IMG/VR virus record: IMGVR_UViG_3300031800_000001 | Location: 52,087 to 116,086 of that record | Reading direction: 5' to 3' (one strand) | Source of the DNA: a virus | DNA: 64,000 nucleotides | Part shown: positions 23,701-38,700 of the stretch, piece by piece | Numbering within the stretch: the first letter of the stretch is position 1 | Layout of the letters: each line of letters opens with the position of its first letter | The notes under the pieces: generated by a model | What the model was told of the DNA's origin: nothing | Seen by the model: only the letters and a program-made list of their open reading frames with translations | Databases searched by the model: none | Made by a program: the position numbers and the translations under genes

Positions 23701-26700
23701 GATGTAATGAAACTCCTTGAATCGACCCCGTCGGCATCAAATTATGATAAATTAATGGCGCATTTTGGTGCGGCCCAAGGCTTCATTCCTAATCTCATGA
23801 TGCGGGGATCAATGAAAAAGAAATTAGCCACTGCGAGCACGAGTGGAAAAGGAAATATTTTCGATTTTGATGGGACGCTAGGTATACCCCCGAAAGGGAT
23901 GGTTACCACCCCAACAGGCATGAGAAAAATGCAAGAATCAGATACGTGGCATGGTTGGTCTGTCGGTCATATGAAACCAACTGAATTAGCAATGGCAGCG
24001 GCTAAAAATAAAGAGCCAATAACAGTTTTAACCGCAAGAGGGCAAGATTCAGTTCCGTATATCCAGAGTTGGTTAAAGGCCCAAAAAATTCCATACAGTG
24101 AAGTAATAGCTACTGGAAGCAGACAATACCCCAAAGGGATAGAGAAAACCCACCAGAAGAAGGCCTATGAAATTTTTGAACGCCCACATTTACGAAACGC
24201 AAAGTTCTATGAAGACTCACGGGCAAACGCATATTACGCGGCACTAAGAGGTGCAAGCAAAGATATGAATATACAGCCCCGAATAGTAGATTTTGGCAGC
24301 CGTTGGGGGCAGGTTAATCCAGCTGGCCAAGGGCTCATTCCGAATTTCAGTAAAGATTCATCACTAACGGCTGCGTTTAAAAGGGAAAAGAAAGCCACCG
24401 GGTTACCCGAAAATCAACTTTATGCAGCTTCCATAGATACTCCAGAATACAAAGGTTTGGCGGTAGGAAATAAGAGAGATGAGCGGACAAGGACGGATCT
24501 AATTAAAGCTGTCAAGTCTCACCCGAACCCAGCAAGAGCAGGCATGAAGGCAAGCGGGGGTTATATACCCAACTTTGCCGCAGATAGCGTGGATTACATG
24601 GCCATGACATCAGGAATGATGATGGCGGGAATGATGATGCAAATGGGCGGATCCAGCGCTCAAGAAAAACAAATGCTGGCCGACCAAAAGAGTGACTTTA
24701 GAAAACAAGAAAATATTAAGAAAAAAGCAAGAGCAGCCGCTAAAAATCAAGAGAGAGCACAAAAAAGCCAAGAACGAGAAAGAACTAGATTACAAACAGA
24801 AGTCAAGACTGCTGAGCGCGAGGGACAGCAGGCGACCAAGGCGCAATTGCAGGCCAAACATGGAACGGCAACCACTCCGGGGGGGCCGAGAACGGGAGGC
24901 GTAAAACAAGCTCAAGCGGCGCAGCAAAGAGCAGCAGATAGAATAGTCCGAAGAGAAGTAAACAGGGCAATAATGCACGGTGGCACGCCAGCGACTTTGG
25001 CGGGGGGTGCCCCAATTCCCACTGGCGGTACACCCGCAAGAATTGCGGGACTGGGAATGGCTGGGGTACACGCTGAAGCTGGCGGGGGGCGGGGCATAAA
25101 CCCAGCCACTGGTCTACCACATACGGCAGCATACAACGCGAAAATCGAAAAGCTAAGAGGGGTTGGTTTCGGGAAAGCGCAACAAATAATTGCACAATCC
25201 ACACAGACTACAGGAACAACCCCAAGGGGAGCCGTCGCTGTACATGGTGGCGACAAAGCAGCCAAGGACCTAACCAAAAAAACCTTACTCCTTCAAAAGG
25301 CGAGAGAGGCTGAAGCCCGCGCCGCTGATCGAGTAAAGGCAGCAAGCGACAAAAAGACCGCCGCGGCAGCAAAAATTATTGCGCAAGATAAAGAAATAGC
25401 AAAGTCCTCAAGGAAAGTAACCGCCGCAAAGGCCGCAGAAGCAAAAGCGACAGAAAGGGCCGCGGCAATGAAGCCGGACAGAAAAGCTGCCATCAGTAAG
25501 TGGGTCAAAGGAAAAGGTTTTGGACTGGGAATAGGCATTCAAATGATGGCTGGAGTGGCCGAACAATTTGTGGGAGGCAAAGGTGAAACCCCAGAAGAAA
25601 GAGCAGAAAAAGCAAAAGTTAGAGGGGTTGGCACCGCGGCAGGAATGGCCGGAACTGGCGCAATGATTGGCGGTGTGCCCGGCGCGCTCATTGGCTTAGC
25701 TATTGGTTCAGGGCTAGCCGTCATGGATCATCAAAAAGCCAGCAAGAAAACAGCGGAAGACTACGCGAAAGCTATTCAAAAAGAGACAGAAGCAAGAAAG
25801 AAAGCCTTACTTGGCGCGGAGTCATATATTAAATTGCAGGGGAGATTAACCGGCATGTTTAATAGGGGCGCTGGTCCTGCCGAACAGGGGTTGATGCGCA
25901 GACAAATGAAAGAACAACTCATGCAGGTTGAGGACGCGGGGCTAAGAAGAGGGCTAATTGAGGCGGCTGGTGATGAAAGTAAAATGCGAGAAGCTATGGC
26001 TAAAGTGCAGGAAACTATTAGCATACAGGAAAAGAAAGGTGGGATAGGCGTATTAGCGGCAAAGGCAGCAGAGGCCGGTGGGGGAACGCGGACACCGCTA
26101 ATGAAGGACTTGGCGAAAACCCTGTCTTCTGCATTCGAATTAAAAGGAATTAAGACTTGGGAGCTCATGGGTAAATCTGGCGCTGAGCTAACGACTACAC
26201 TCGAAGGGATGGGCGTTGGTGCTAAAGAAGCCGCAGACATGATAGCAGCACTTGGAGAAGAAAATCAAGGTCTTATACCGCAGATAATGGCTCAAGCCCA
26301 AGGATATGAAGAGCTCGAAGCAGAAACTTCAAGATCTGTAGAATCAATAGAAAGAATGGCGCTAGCTACGGCTGATCTAAACTATAGGTTATCACAAATA
26401 TCAAATTCATTTGAACATTTAATGAATGTATCAAAGCAGTTCTTTGACCACAGTCAGAAAGTGACCAAAGCGTTATCAGGCTCCATCACGGGAGATGACA
26501 CGATTGGTAAGGAGCGCAGAGAAAGGTTTGGGCTTACCGGTAATATACTCAAAAACATCGAAACTAACACCTTAAAAAATACCCTGTTGCAAAAAAGATT
26601 TCACGACGCAATCCTTAAGATGACCATGGAAAAAAGTAGCGCGGGAGGAAGCTTGCCGGGGGGATTGCAGCAACTTCAAGTCTTGGCGCGGGAAATGATA

Positions 26701-29700
26701 GTCGGCCCAGCTAGTCTTGCCGCGGAGGCATACAGAGAAATAATCGGTGATAAGGAAGGAACAGGGGGGCTCGGAAGAGTGACGGCTAGAAAACTAGAAG
26801 ATGCACTTTCCAAAGCAGAAAATGAAATAAAAGAAAATAGTTTAAAGCTTGCCCAATCAAACAGGCTTCTGATAATTCAAAATCAGCTTGCAGTATCAAA
26901 CAGGTCGTTTCAAAGAAGAAGAACCCTGCAGGAATCCATGACAGCAGGGGGAGCTTTTGGCGGGGGAGGCATTATCGACGCTTTGAAGAACTTAACGACT
27001 GTGGCGGGGATTCCAACTAGACGCGAAACTTCAAGAGTGGCGATGATGCAGATGCAGGGGCTAAGAGATCTAGAAAAAATGGGATTTGATTTTGCAAATG
27101 GAATAGGTAAAGCCATAAAAGAAAACCTTCTAGAAAGAACCTTCAGGGCAGAAGCTCCTGATGCTTTAGAGGCTCTTGGAATGAGTCCGGACAACGTAAG
27201 TAAAATCATTAATAGCAACTTTAATCCAGACGTATCAAAAAATATAATAGAAAGCATGAATTCTGCTCAAGGCGGAATGATGGCGCAGGTTATAGACTCA
27301 GCTAATTTATCAAAAATTGCACAAGAGGAAAGACAATACAAAGCTAAACTTCTAGAGGCCGAGTTCAAAAACAGAAACATGTTAGTGGAGAGCTTGGGTG
27401 CAAATGTTGACGTAACTGCTTTGCTTATTGGCAGTAATTACGATCTTATAGTTTCAAATGAGAAACTTGGCGAAGATTCAATGGACGCGCAGGAATTCGG
27501 CGCAAGGGAGCGGAGAACTAACGATCAAATTTATAAAGCTGCGATAGACACTGCGATGAAAGGGGCTGTGTCAAAAATGGGCGAAATCATGGTTAAGGCG
27601 AACCAAGGGTTCATGCAGGCGGTAGAGGTATTTAGGGGGGAACAAGACCTACAGCATACCAGAATAAACCAAGAAAAAGCCTTTGCCTCTTTAGCAGGTA
27701 AAACAGCAGGTGCCGAGGATATGCTGAGCAGCTTGAGCAGGGGGGAAAAATTCGAAATGACTCCCCCCAAGGCAGAAGAGATCTTCGACAAATCAGGTTT
27801 TACGAGGGCGTTGAGCTGGGTCCTGAGGCACGAAGCTGCGTTTTTGGGAATGTTTAGCCCGACTGAGACCATGACGTGGGAAAACCTTACCGAGAGCTTG
27901 GACACCTCGGGGGTTATTGGGGTACGTGGACATGATGTCAAGGCAAGTGCCTTCGACGAAAATATGATGGCCTTCATGAAGAGGATGCAAAGGGGCGGAG
28001 GCGAAGAGGATAAGCTGAGAATGAAGGCTGGCTTTGAGGCGTATCGATCCACTTTGACTGATGCAAATGTCCCTCAGTTTGAGCAAATGTCGATATCCAT
28101 GGTAAGAGCACAGGAGGGCCTGCTGATGGCCTTTGCTAAAATAAGCGAAATAGCAGATAAGCAGGGACTGATCGAAAGAATAGAAGACCCCGGAGGAGGA
28201 GCAAACATTATACGCGGTGCTCTGCCCTTGGACTTAGCAGATTGGCCAAAAATCGCGGAGTTTATGGGTGCAACCGCCGATCCCGCCGAGGCGATGAGGC
28301 AAATGAAAAAAGCATTAAGCGAAATGGTTTTCGAGGGTGATGCGGGAAAATGGCAGCCAAACATGATAGCGGAATTATCCAACTTGTCGGAAGTCGTAAG
28401 GTTAATGGGAAGAGAAAAGGGATTCGAAGCGTATGAACTAAAAGCAGACCCTGCGAAACTTCTTACAGCATTATTGGCTATACAAACAGCCGTGATCGGA
28501 GTTCACCCGAGTCAACAGGGTCAGATATATACCAGACGAGAAGGAAGCGTAATCGGACACGGTACGGCGCAAGGACAAACATTCGAACAGGCTGTTCAAC
28601 GTGGTGAGCGGACATCTAGGGAGTTTTGGAACGAAATACCAGTCTTTAGTCAGCAACAACCGTTGCCAGAAGGCGAATATGAGAAGATGATGGGGGCGGT
28701 TAGCTCCATGATGGAGGATTACCGCTCAGCAGGGAGGCTGTTATTTTCCAATTTTCAAAAGACCTTTAAGGAAGGGGGAACGGTAAATACCGACATTGCT
28801 AAGCAACTTAAGCGCTCTATAGATACTCTTGAAGGGAACGAGGGCAGGATCAGAACAATCTTAGCAGCCTTGGCTAAAAGAACCGGCGGAGAGGAGGGGT
28901 TCTTTGAGACACACGATGATCTATTACCTCTCTTGGACGGCTTTGACACAATAACAGATGAGTTTCTTGCCATGCTTAGGGCAATTATTGATCCAGACAA
29001 AGGGATTGTAGTAGATAAAAAATTAGCGGAGCAGATAGCCGATCTTTTGAAGGACACACTCCCCCCCCTCAAACCATTCCGGGCAGGACAGATATATACT
29101 GGAAAGCCGATTCCGGACAGGCCGGAAGGCGGGGGTACCGGTGATCTTGGGAAAGCATGGGCAACTGCGTTTAGCACGAAGGTAAAAGATGATTTAAAAA
29201 ATTGGAAGATGTCCATGGATCCCGCGGGGGAACTTGGATCCGCCATGAGCCAATTCGAGGGAACGGGGCCCGAGTGGACCGATGCACTCGGCGTTCTCAG
29301 GAGCGTTGTTACCGCCCTTGACGAGCTAGACCTTACGATATCAGCAGACCCACTTGAAACTCCTTTATTGGCTATACAGCAATCGATGGACGCCTTGAAG
29401 AAGATTAATACAAACGGCAACGAAGACATAAGAAACGCTTTCAACAATAAAGAAGACGTAGTTATAGAGACTCTTAGAAACATACTCGAAGCTATACTAT
29501 CCGACGAATCTACTTCATCAAGTCAACGAGAAGAAATAAGAAAAGCACTCAATCTGTTGCCGGATGCATACAAAAGGACAATGGAGGATATAGCAGGAAG
29601 GTCTGGCACAAGAATGATAAGAGACGAACTTCTCAAGCTCAGGCAAAGAGGCAACAACGGGACCCCACTGTCTCCCCCGCTTATACCGGGTAGTATGCTT

Positions 29701-32700
29701 GCTGGCCAAGTACGACGAGGGACGCAACAAACTTCTCGTCCACTCACCACAATGGCTAGACAAACATTTGGTAAATACGGAAGAGCATTCTTAGGAGGAA
29801 ATAAAGACTATAAGGGGCCAAGAAGCGGATTGCCAAGCGCAAACAGCCTTTTAGGCATCAAAACTAGTTTTAAGAATATTCCTGATCCTAGCAAGATAGA
29901 TGACATGATGAGGGACATACAGAAAGCGTCTCCAGATATAAAGGACCCCGCAAAAAGGGCAAGTCTGAGCTATCTATCGATGCTGAAAACAGGGCAAAAA
30001 ACAATATTTAATGTAGCACAACAAGTTGCGGAACGGTTAAGGGGCGACAACACGCTAATGATTGAAGAAATTCATAAATTGGCACCGGTTTTGGGCGATC
30101 TACCTTTCCGCGAATTAGAAGAAGGTTTAAAAGCCGCGAACAAAGATATGTCCGCCGTAGTTAGGGATCAAACCGACGCCACGAGTAAAGCAGCTGGTAT
30201 GGCAAAAACGCTAAGTAAGCACACTATGGAGATGGCCAACATTTTCATAAATCAGAATCTGCTTGCGAACTTCAGGGGGCCTCAACAGATCGACAAGGCA
30301 AGAAAAGTTGGGAAGCAATGGATGGATACGCTAAAGGAGGGGATTCCGGACATTGGTGGTAAGATGGATCCTTCGCGCCTCGGCCCCGAGGGTTTGAAAC
30401 CCGGTACTTACAAAGGGGGTTTGTTTGGCGGTAAACTGAACCAAGATGGCTTGTGGCGACGGGCAGCAGCGAGAAAAGAAGGGGACCCATTCATCCCGGA
30501 CCGCACCCGTGACTATGAACACTCAATGATGGGCCCCGGTAGTATATGGCAACTCTCACCAACAAGGGGCGATGACACGTTTGCTAATAAGCGAGACATG
30601 GCGTACAGATTTTTGGAGAAGCTAAAGCAGGGCAAGGCTCATCAACGGATGATGGCAGCACCCGGCGGAACTACCGGGGGGCCACCGGCACTTGGATTTC
30701 AGCCGGGGCGGGAACACACGATATTGGGTGGCGAGACAGCTGGCGTGATAGCGCAAAAATTCGGCGTCTCTCTGGAGAATTTAAAAGAGGCAAATTCCCA
30801 AATTGCAGACATTAATAGAATTAATGCTGGGGACAAAATGAATATCCCGGCCCAATATAGTATTGAACACACGCTGGGGCAGAAACTCACCGCCAATCAA
30901 CAAAAGAAAATTGCTGAACAACTCGACAAACAATTTAAAGAAGGCGTAGTCTACCATAACGAAATGCACAAGGCAACTGTAGCCCGGAAAAAAATAGCAG
31001 AGAACGCTAAGGAGATTGCAGGAATAGAAGAAAAAATAAAAAACAGAACGATTGAGGCTAGCAAAGCACAAGACAAATTAAAGGCTTTATACGCTCAGAG
31101 AGTGATGATTGAATCGAAGCTAAACGAAAAGGAAAAATCGCTGGCAATCCAGAGTTCGAAAATTGGGGACGATAATATAAGAGCGCGGCATCAAGCGGTG
31201 GTATTAAGAGCAGCTTTAGAACAGAGAGCTATAAAAGAAAGAACAGACCAAACGGCCATGCTCCAAAAAACCGTAGATGTGCATGGTGGCAGAGCGCTGC
31301 TCCCCGAGGAGATAAAAGACCCAAGAGCAAAGGCTGCCGCGGACCAAATAGCGATAAATGAGGCAGCAAACGAGCAGGGCCAGCGGTTCGTTGACTCTTT
31401 ACAAGCAGAAAGAGATGCTTTGCTTCAAGCCAATGCCGCGCTTGAAGGGTTCTCTAAAGCAATTGGAATTTCCTCAAAAGATTTGCAAAACATGTCTCCT
31501 TTCGAGCTTAACCTTGAGCTTATAAGACAAGAGGGTTTGCCAAGACAAAATTTATTGGATGCGATGCGCAGCCCAAGAATGCCACAGCCGGGTGGCAAAT
31601 TTGCCGCGCAGACATTTAGCGCAATTTCACCATCAAGAGTGGGGGAAGCGCAGCAAAAAAATCTCAAGGAAGAGATGGAGAAAATTTTACGCATCGAAAA
31701 AGAAGCAGCTGCGGGACCAAGAAAAATACATCTCGCAGAGAGCAAGGTGGCGGAAGCAAAAATCATCACGGCGGGTTTTATGCGGGAACCGGAATTCAAA
31801 GCTTTTGAGAAAAGCTCGGGGGCTTTGAAAACTGCGGAAAATAAGAGGGTGTCTGAGGAGGAAAAGGTGGTTACCTTGCTCGTCGCCAAAGGTGAACTAC
31901 TGAAGAAGGAGGGCGACAATGCAAAAGCTCTCGACGCCTTGGGAGAGGAGATTGAGAATGCAAACACAGCGGTAGTGATAGCAAGGGGAGTTGAAAAAAC
32001 CGCCATCGATAAGCATAACGCAACATATGCCGAGTACATAAATGTTATAAAGGCAGGAGAAGATGCTGAAAATGAATTAAACAAAGCAAAACAATCACAC
32101 ATTGACGCGCTGGGCGCTCAAGGAGTAATTATTAGAAACTGGGGGTCGGTAGCTGAAGCAGCTATAGAAATACAAAAGAGATTTGTAACTGCAGAACACG
32201 TGAAGAGGATGGAGCAACTCGATACGCAAATAGCTAGCACGACAATGAGTTTAGCCCTAATGGACGACCCAAAAAAATTCAGAGAATTATTAGAATCAAC
32301 GAAAAAGCTAACAGAGGCCCAATTAAGGCTAGCGGCAAAACAAGCCAGACTAGAAGAAGCAGCAGGCATAGGAACTGCTCAGGACACATACCAAAGAGAA
32401 CAGGATGTAACCCGTCAGCAACTAAGAACGGGAAAAATAGGCGTCTGGGAAGCGTTTGGAGCGGATACATTTGAAAAAGGCGAAGCGATGTCAAGAGGAT
32501 GGAAAGAAAGGGTCCTCGACGACATGATCGAAATAAGAGAGGGAATGATTTCGTCTTTCTCAGACGGTTGGGCCGCTTTCGCGCTAGAGGGCAAAAGCGC
32601 ATCCGAGGTAGCGAAACAGTGGGGAAGAGATTTTTTACGGATGATAAATCAAGCGTTCTATAACGCTACGATAGGTAGATTTATGGGGAACTTGATGAGT

Positions 32701-35700
32701 GGCGGCTTTGGAAGCTATGGGAGACCGAGCTTGCCGAGACAACAGTCAGGCGGAGAACTCCATGGTCCTTCTCATTCGAAGGGGGGTATCAAGCTCGAGG
32801 CAGAAGGTGGCGAATTCATAGTTAGAAAAAGCGAAGTCAGAAAACCCGGAGTGCTGGGTCATTTACGCGAGATAAATGAAGGACGAGTTTTTCAGCAGGG
32901 CGGCCCAGTGGGGATAAATAGGAATATTTGGCGGCACCCAACTACTTGGCCAGATCAGCAACCAGTTATGCCGGGATGGGGCGGAGGCCGGCAATTAGGT
33001 GGAAAATTCCAAGGTCAACAGAACTGGGCTGGGCAAAAAGTTCTGCCCAATGCCGCGGGTAATCCCGGGGGCCAACATGGAATTTTTGCTAATGACTTTG
33101 CCCCCCCGGCATTTCATCATAGACAATCTGAATTAGAGATGATAGACCTATTTAATCAAAGAGCGGGGGCAGCGGGTAACCCATTCAATCTTCAGAAAGG
33201 GAAAGGTGCCGCATTTGCGAAAAATCGAATGGACAACATGATGCAAGCCATTGCTGGAGGTGGTTACCTTGACAATGAGCACACGCTGTTGGGTTTTGGG
33301 CATCGAATTGGCCCTAACGGCCCCATGCTCCCCTTGCCCGCCAGACTTAACGAGAAAGAACACGCAGCCAGAGAACAGCTACAATTTTTTCAGGATGAAA
33401 ACCCTCTTGCCTTTAATCATCTAAATCAGTGGTGGAGAAAAAATAAATCCGGATGGACTAACCCACAGGTTTATCAAGAAGGTGGCCACGTGATGCCGCT
33501 GGGCGCACCGGGCTTCTCTATAGCAGAAAAAAGGGAGGCATTTAAGAATCAAACACTTCGCGATCTTAAGAGACTCAAGATGGATCACCCACGCGGCTGG
33601 GACATAGAAGGTTGGCCCCCAATGTGGACGCCGTGGAAACAGTTTGACAACGAGCAAGAATACAAAAAAGCTATCGTCGCACAACGAAGGGCTGACTGGC
33701 AGGCCGACATGAATCGTGAGGACGAGATACAAGGGATGAGGAAAGCGGGATTTGGTCCAAAAGGCATGCTGTTGCGCCGCGACCCATGGCCCGGGCCCGC
33801 GCCGGTGGGACCGCCTTTCGTGCCCGGTCCGGCCATGTTTGCACCCGACCCCCGCAACAATCAGGGCGGTGCGGGTATGCTAGATCGGATGGAGGCGATG
33901 CGACGCCAGATTGAGGCGGCGCGGGGTAACAGGCCGGAGTTGGTAAGGCCAGACAAATATGAAGATGGCGGCAGGGTTACGCTTTCAAAGCCCACCGTTG
34001 CAAACGTACCGAAATTAGACAAGAATTATATATTAAAGCTGGCTAATAACCCTCACGTATTGAACTGGATGAAAGATCCAAATACTATAGAAAGATTTAA
34101 CCTTAAAGGGAATGAAACATTTGAGGGGGCTTACATGAAGATGATTCGTCACGCCGAAAAGATTAAATTAAAACCGGGAAGAATGAACCAGACGTTGTCG
34201 GGGGCGGGTATCCCGCTATGGAGAGACGGTATGACTCCCGACGTAGCGAATAAGATGATGGGTGCCGGGTGGATTAGACCAGAAGCTTTTGGAGTATTAA
34301 ACGAATGGTTTAACATAAGGGATGGAGGCAGGGGGGGAATGTGGGCGAGGGATGAAAAAAATACGGGTAGGTGGGGGGGCGGCGTGAACGCGTTCTACAC
34401 CGGCGAGAGCGAAATAAAAGACCAACAAAGAGGTCTTAATAAAAATTTAACCAGCATGGGTCTCATGTCGCCAAATCCTAAACCCGGTCAGATTAAGCCC
34501 CTTAAGGTAGACGGCTGGGATGGAGACGCTACTACTGCGGCATTAACATTATTCCGAAACAAAAAAGGTATACCGATCCCGTCACGTGCAGCAACCAATG
34601 ACGAGATACTCGCCCACCCCACGTTTGCCCCACACAGAATTCCATTGCCGGGGAAGCTCCGCGACAAGAAGACTAGAGATGCATTAGGTATGGTTGGTCA
34701 TCACCCGGGGATGTCCAGAGCCGGGTGGAGAGGTGTGGCACCTTGGGATATGATGAAGGAAAAACGTTTTAAATCGACGAACCGCGCTGAAGTGGAGGTA
34801 CATCCATATACTGGCATGGTCGACCAAGACGGGCCCGGGGTGAGGGAGGGGTGGGAGTTGGATCCCAAAAGCAAATGGTACCGCGAGGAGGAAGGTTTTC
34901 CGTCAAGATACGAAATAATTCCCGGAAAAGGACTGGGTCACGTGGTAAAGGTGGGAGAAAGTATTACCGCCATAGGTCAACAGTACAAAAAAGAAATGAT
35001 GTTGTCTGGTTCAAAAGACGGATCGGCGACCACCCTTTCTTTGGCGCTGCAGGCGGCTAATCCAAAATTAATGGAAACATTAAAACAGAGAGCTGGGGGG
35101 AAACCTGATATTAGCAAATTCCTTATGCCAAATGACGTTGTTCTTATACCGGGAGGGGGAAATTTGTTCGATCCAAAAGCAAACATGAAAGCTGGTGAGC
35201 TTGATGGAAAACCGTTCCCGGGCTTTAGGCGAGGATGGTGGGATCAATTCAATAAGCAACATTCATCATTCAAGATGGATTACATGGAATACGGGGCTGG
35301 CGGTGTTGTTTGGGATCCCAGAAGTTCAGCCTCTGTTCCAAATCGATTTACAAGACAATCAAGACTTCAAATTCCCGGAACCCCCGTGTCGGGTATAGAG
35401 GGTAACCAATTGCTACCGCAACACCGAGCATGGAACAATAGACTCTCGGCATTTTGGGCAACAACTTTCGCAGCTTCTGGCAACAACGTACCGTTAGCTA
35501 CCCAAAGATTTTACGATGGAATTCAGGACCACATGACTGCTGGACGCGTGAGGGCAGCGGGTGGACAGCACGGCGTTTCTCCCGGTGGATATAGATATAC
35601 AAGGGGGCCAGCAGTAAGCACCCTAGTGGGAGGTAATATTGATGACGGTGGAGTAGCAGGAATGGGCCCGCCAGCAAGAGGTCATCGTATAGCGATGAGA

Positions 35701-38700
35701 AATGCCAATAGCTATTTCCAAAGAGAAGAAACCCCAGACTTTGCACCGTGGGGAATACACCCGTCAGCTGTAGATAAAGACGTAGCTAGGGTAATATTTT
35801 CAGAAGTCGGAGCACAGCACGAGGATCTTGTGCATGTCGTTGGGGACGCAATGAGAAATAGATACGATAATCAAGCATCAAGAACAAGGCACGGCATTTC
35901 TACTGAGCACGGAATATCGGTTAACGGTGCCAGATATCCAGCAAGGGTTAGAGACAGGGCGTGGCAAGTTCAAGCGCCGAATAGAAACGGGAGGGGACTT
36001 ACTTGGCGTGCCGCAACAGCGGCAGAGGGGGTAACGGCAAGCAAGATTGGCATGAAGGATATCGCGTGGCAGGGCGCACCGGGGGGATTCCGTCCCGAAA
36101 CAACACAACAATTTACCGCCATTGGTCATCGAGAGAACGATAATTGGCATTTATCCGGAAGACTGTCGGTATTCCACCAAAGCCCACAGGGGTTTGCCGA
36201 CATGAATACTTGGCTCGGCGGGGGTCCAGCGGGACGCGCCGTTACAGCGCAATATAGCAGGCATTACGGAAGCGATGTTCTGGGAAATGCGACTGACGGG
36301 TGGATCGGTGCACGCGAAAGCATTCAAAATGTATGGAAAAAATCCCTAGCACAATCCGCATCAAATAAAAGAATAGGAAATCCAGCAGATGGAGTAACGC
36401 TACCCGGCCAGCAGCAATCAGGCTTATTAGCTAAAGATGATGAATGGTATAAATCTTGGCAGATAGGAATGAGCTCAGAATTTGATCCTCGAATGAAGCC
36501 TACGGCCATGACGCAAAATGTAGGTCCATTTTGGCTGTGGAGAGCTGATTACACAACGGATTGGCAATCCAGAGCTAATGATCAGCAGCGCAGTGATCGC
36601 GGCTTGCCCACCCGTCGAGGAAGAGTGCAAGCTGATCGAAGACAAAGAGGAGGATTGATTACCGCTGGCTCGGGAGTGACAGATGACGTACCGGTGTACC
36701 TGAAAAAGGGCGAAATGGTGATGACCCAGAAAGCAGTACAAGATAATGGCGTCCAGTATTTCAAGGACATAGAGGCGGGAAGAGTACGCATGGAGGAAGG
36801 TGGCGAAGTTGATGAGGAAATGATTAATGAAGCCAACAAGGCGACTGAAAAAAATCAAGAGAACGAGGGGGAGGAGACTGGAGAGAGGAATCCGCCAAGC
36901 CTGAATGAAAAATACGGGATGAACCTTGCAGAGGCGTGGGGTGGAGCTCCCGGCGAATTTAAAATGGAAGGCATAGCAACGCAAGATAAAAAGTGGTATA
37001 ACTCTGGAAATATGCCGGGTCAAGGTATGCGACGTGTTGCTGAGGTTGTGGAAGAACGATTTGGAAAAGGATTTAAATACGGTGGGACAAACACATTCGC
37101 CTACAATGACCCCGACAAGCCATCATTAGGAAGATTTTTCGTGGATAATAAGATGAGCATGTACGCCATGGAAGCTAAAGATAACCCACAGAATGAGATG
37201 CGTGAGAAACGAAGGAAGATGTTCGTTGATTATAAGGTTTATCTTAATGACGAATACAAAAATAGAAAACAACAATTTGACGACTTCAAGAAGAAAAAGA
37301 AACAGATGCTCAAGGCGGCGTGGATTCAGTTCGCCGTCGCAATGGTGCAGGTTGGAGTGGCGGCCAAGTCGGAATCAGCAAATGCAGAATATGGTACCGA
37401 GGAACAAGTCAAGGCCAATCCGGGGAAATATAAGTCTATGAAAGGCGCGCCGAAAGGTACGAAGGCGGGATCGTATGTCAATCCGACAGCGCAGGCGTCT
37501 TGGGCGAACAAAATGAAATGGGCGGATAGTCCGGGGGGGTCGGCGCTGATAGCAGGTACAACAACTGCCGCTATAGGCTATGGCATGGGTATGGAGGGGA
37601 AGGACATAGCCCTGACTGCTGGAACAGCAATGGCAACGGCTGCTATAACATCCTACGCAAAAATTAAAGGGATGGGCAAACAAGAACAGAACGCCTTAAA
37701 CAGCAACGATCCCGCGATTCAGCAGGCTGCATTAGACCGGTGGAAGAAACACCTGAGACCCGAAGAAATAGCAGGCGCAGAACAAAGCATTGAATTTCAC
37801 GGAACCGAACAGCAACTCAAACAGTGGGTTAAGGAAGAGAACAAATGGCAAAAGAGTAGCATGCATTGGGCTAACCTCGCGAATGACGACCAGACGCCAG
37901 AAGGACAGAGAGCCTTGGCGAAAAGGACTGCCCAGTCCCACGCAAATAAATTACGGCATGTCCAAGCGCAGAAGAATGCCTTCATTGGAAACAGCCAAGC
38001 TCTTCACCCGGACCTTCTTGTGCGTGATGCCAAGAACAATGTGTGGGGGATGAACGCTAAAACAAGGGCAAATCTTAAATCAATTAAAATCGGATGGGCA
38101 AGAAGTAAAGAAGCGGCGACGGTAAGAAGAAACCAGTTGGAAGGCATGAACGAAAACGCGGACATGCTTGGGCGGATGATGCAGCCCGGCGGCAACATGG
38201 GCGGGTTTCCTATACCAAGAAAAGCCCAAGGAGGACTAATAACTGGTGCGGATGGACCTCCCGGCGAGGACACAGTTAGAGCCTTACTTACGAGAGGAGA
38301 GTTTGTGGTCAGCAAGGAGGGAGTTGACAAATTCCCCGGCGGAGCAAACGCACTCCTCAGGTACAACGACATAGCAAAACATGGAGGTCAGGTTGCAAGG
38401 TTTGCAGAAGGAGGGATGGTTACAGGAAGAGAATCTCAATTTAACCCCACCTCTCCCATCACTGCGGCAACTGGTGGTGCTTTGGGTCTGAATGTGGGGC
38501 AGGGAGCCGAAGGGATGACGGATTCTCTTATGCAATTGGTTGATATAGTTCAATCAATCAGAGACACAGTCGATAAAGAAACAGCAGAAAAACAAAGAGA
38601 AAAGACCGCTGGGGGGCAAAACGACACTCAAAATGGCACTAGTGGTGTAAATCAAGAGATAACAAATAACGTTGCGGTAACGGTCAATGTAAACAATGAC

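Noticed and set aside
24790-25277. Minus-strand open frames opposite the Ala/Lys/Gln-rich part of the tape measure gene (and many others on that strand)
   Set aside because: They are shadows of a GC-rich, low-complexity helical region and have no coding features, ribosome binding sites or neighbours on that strand.
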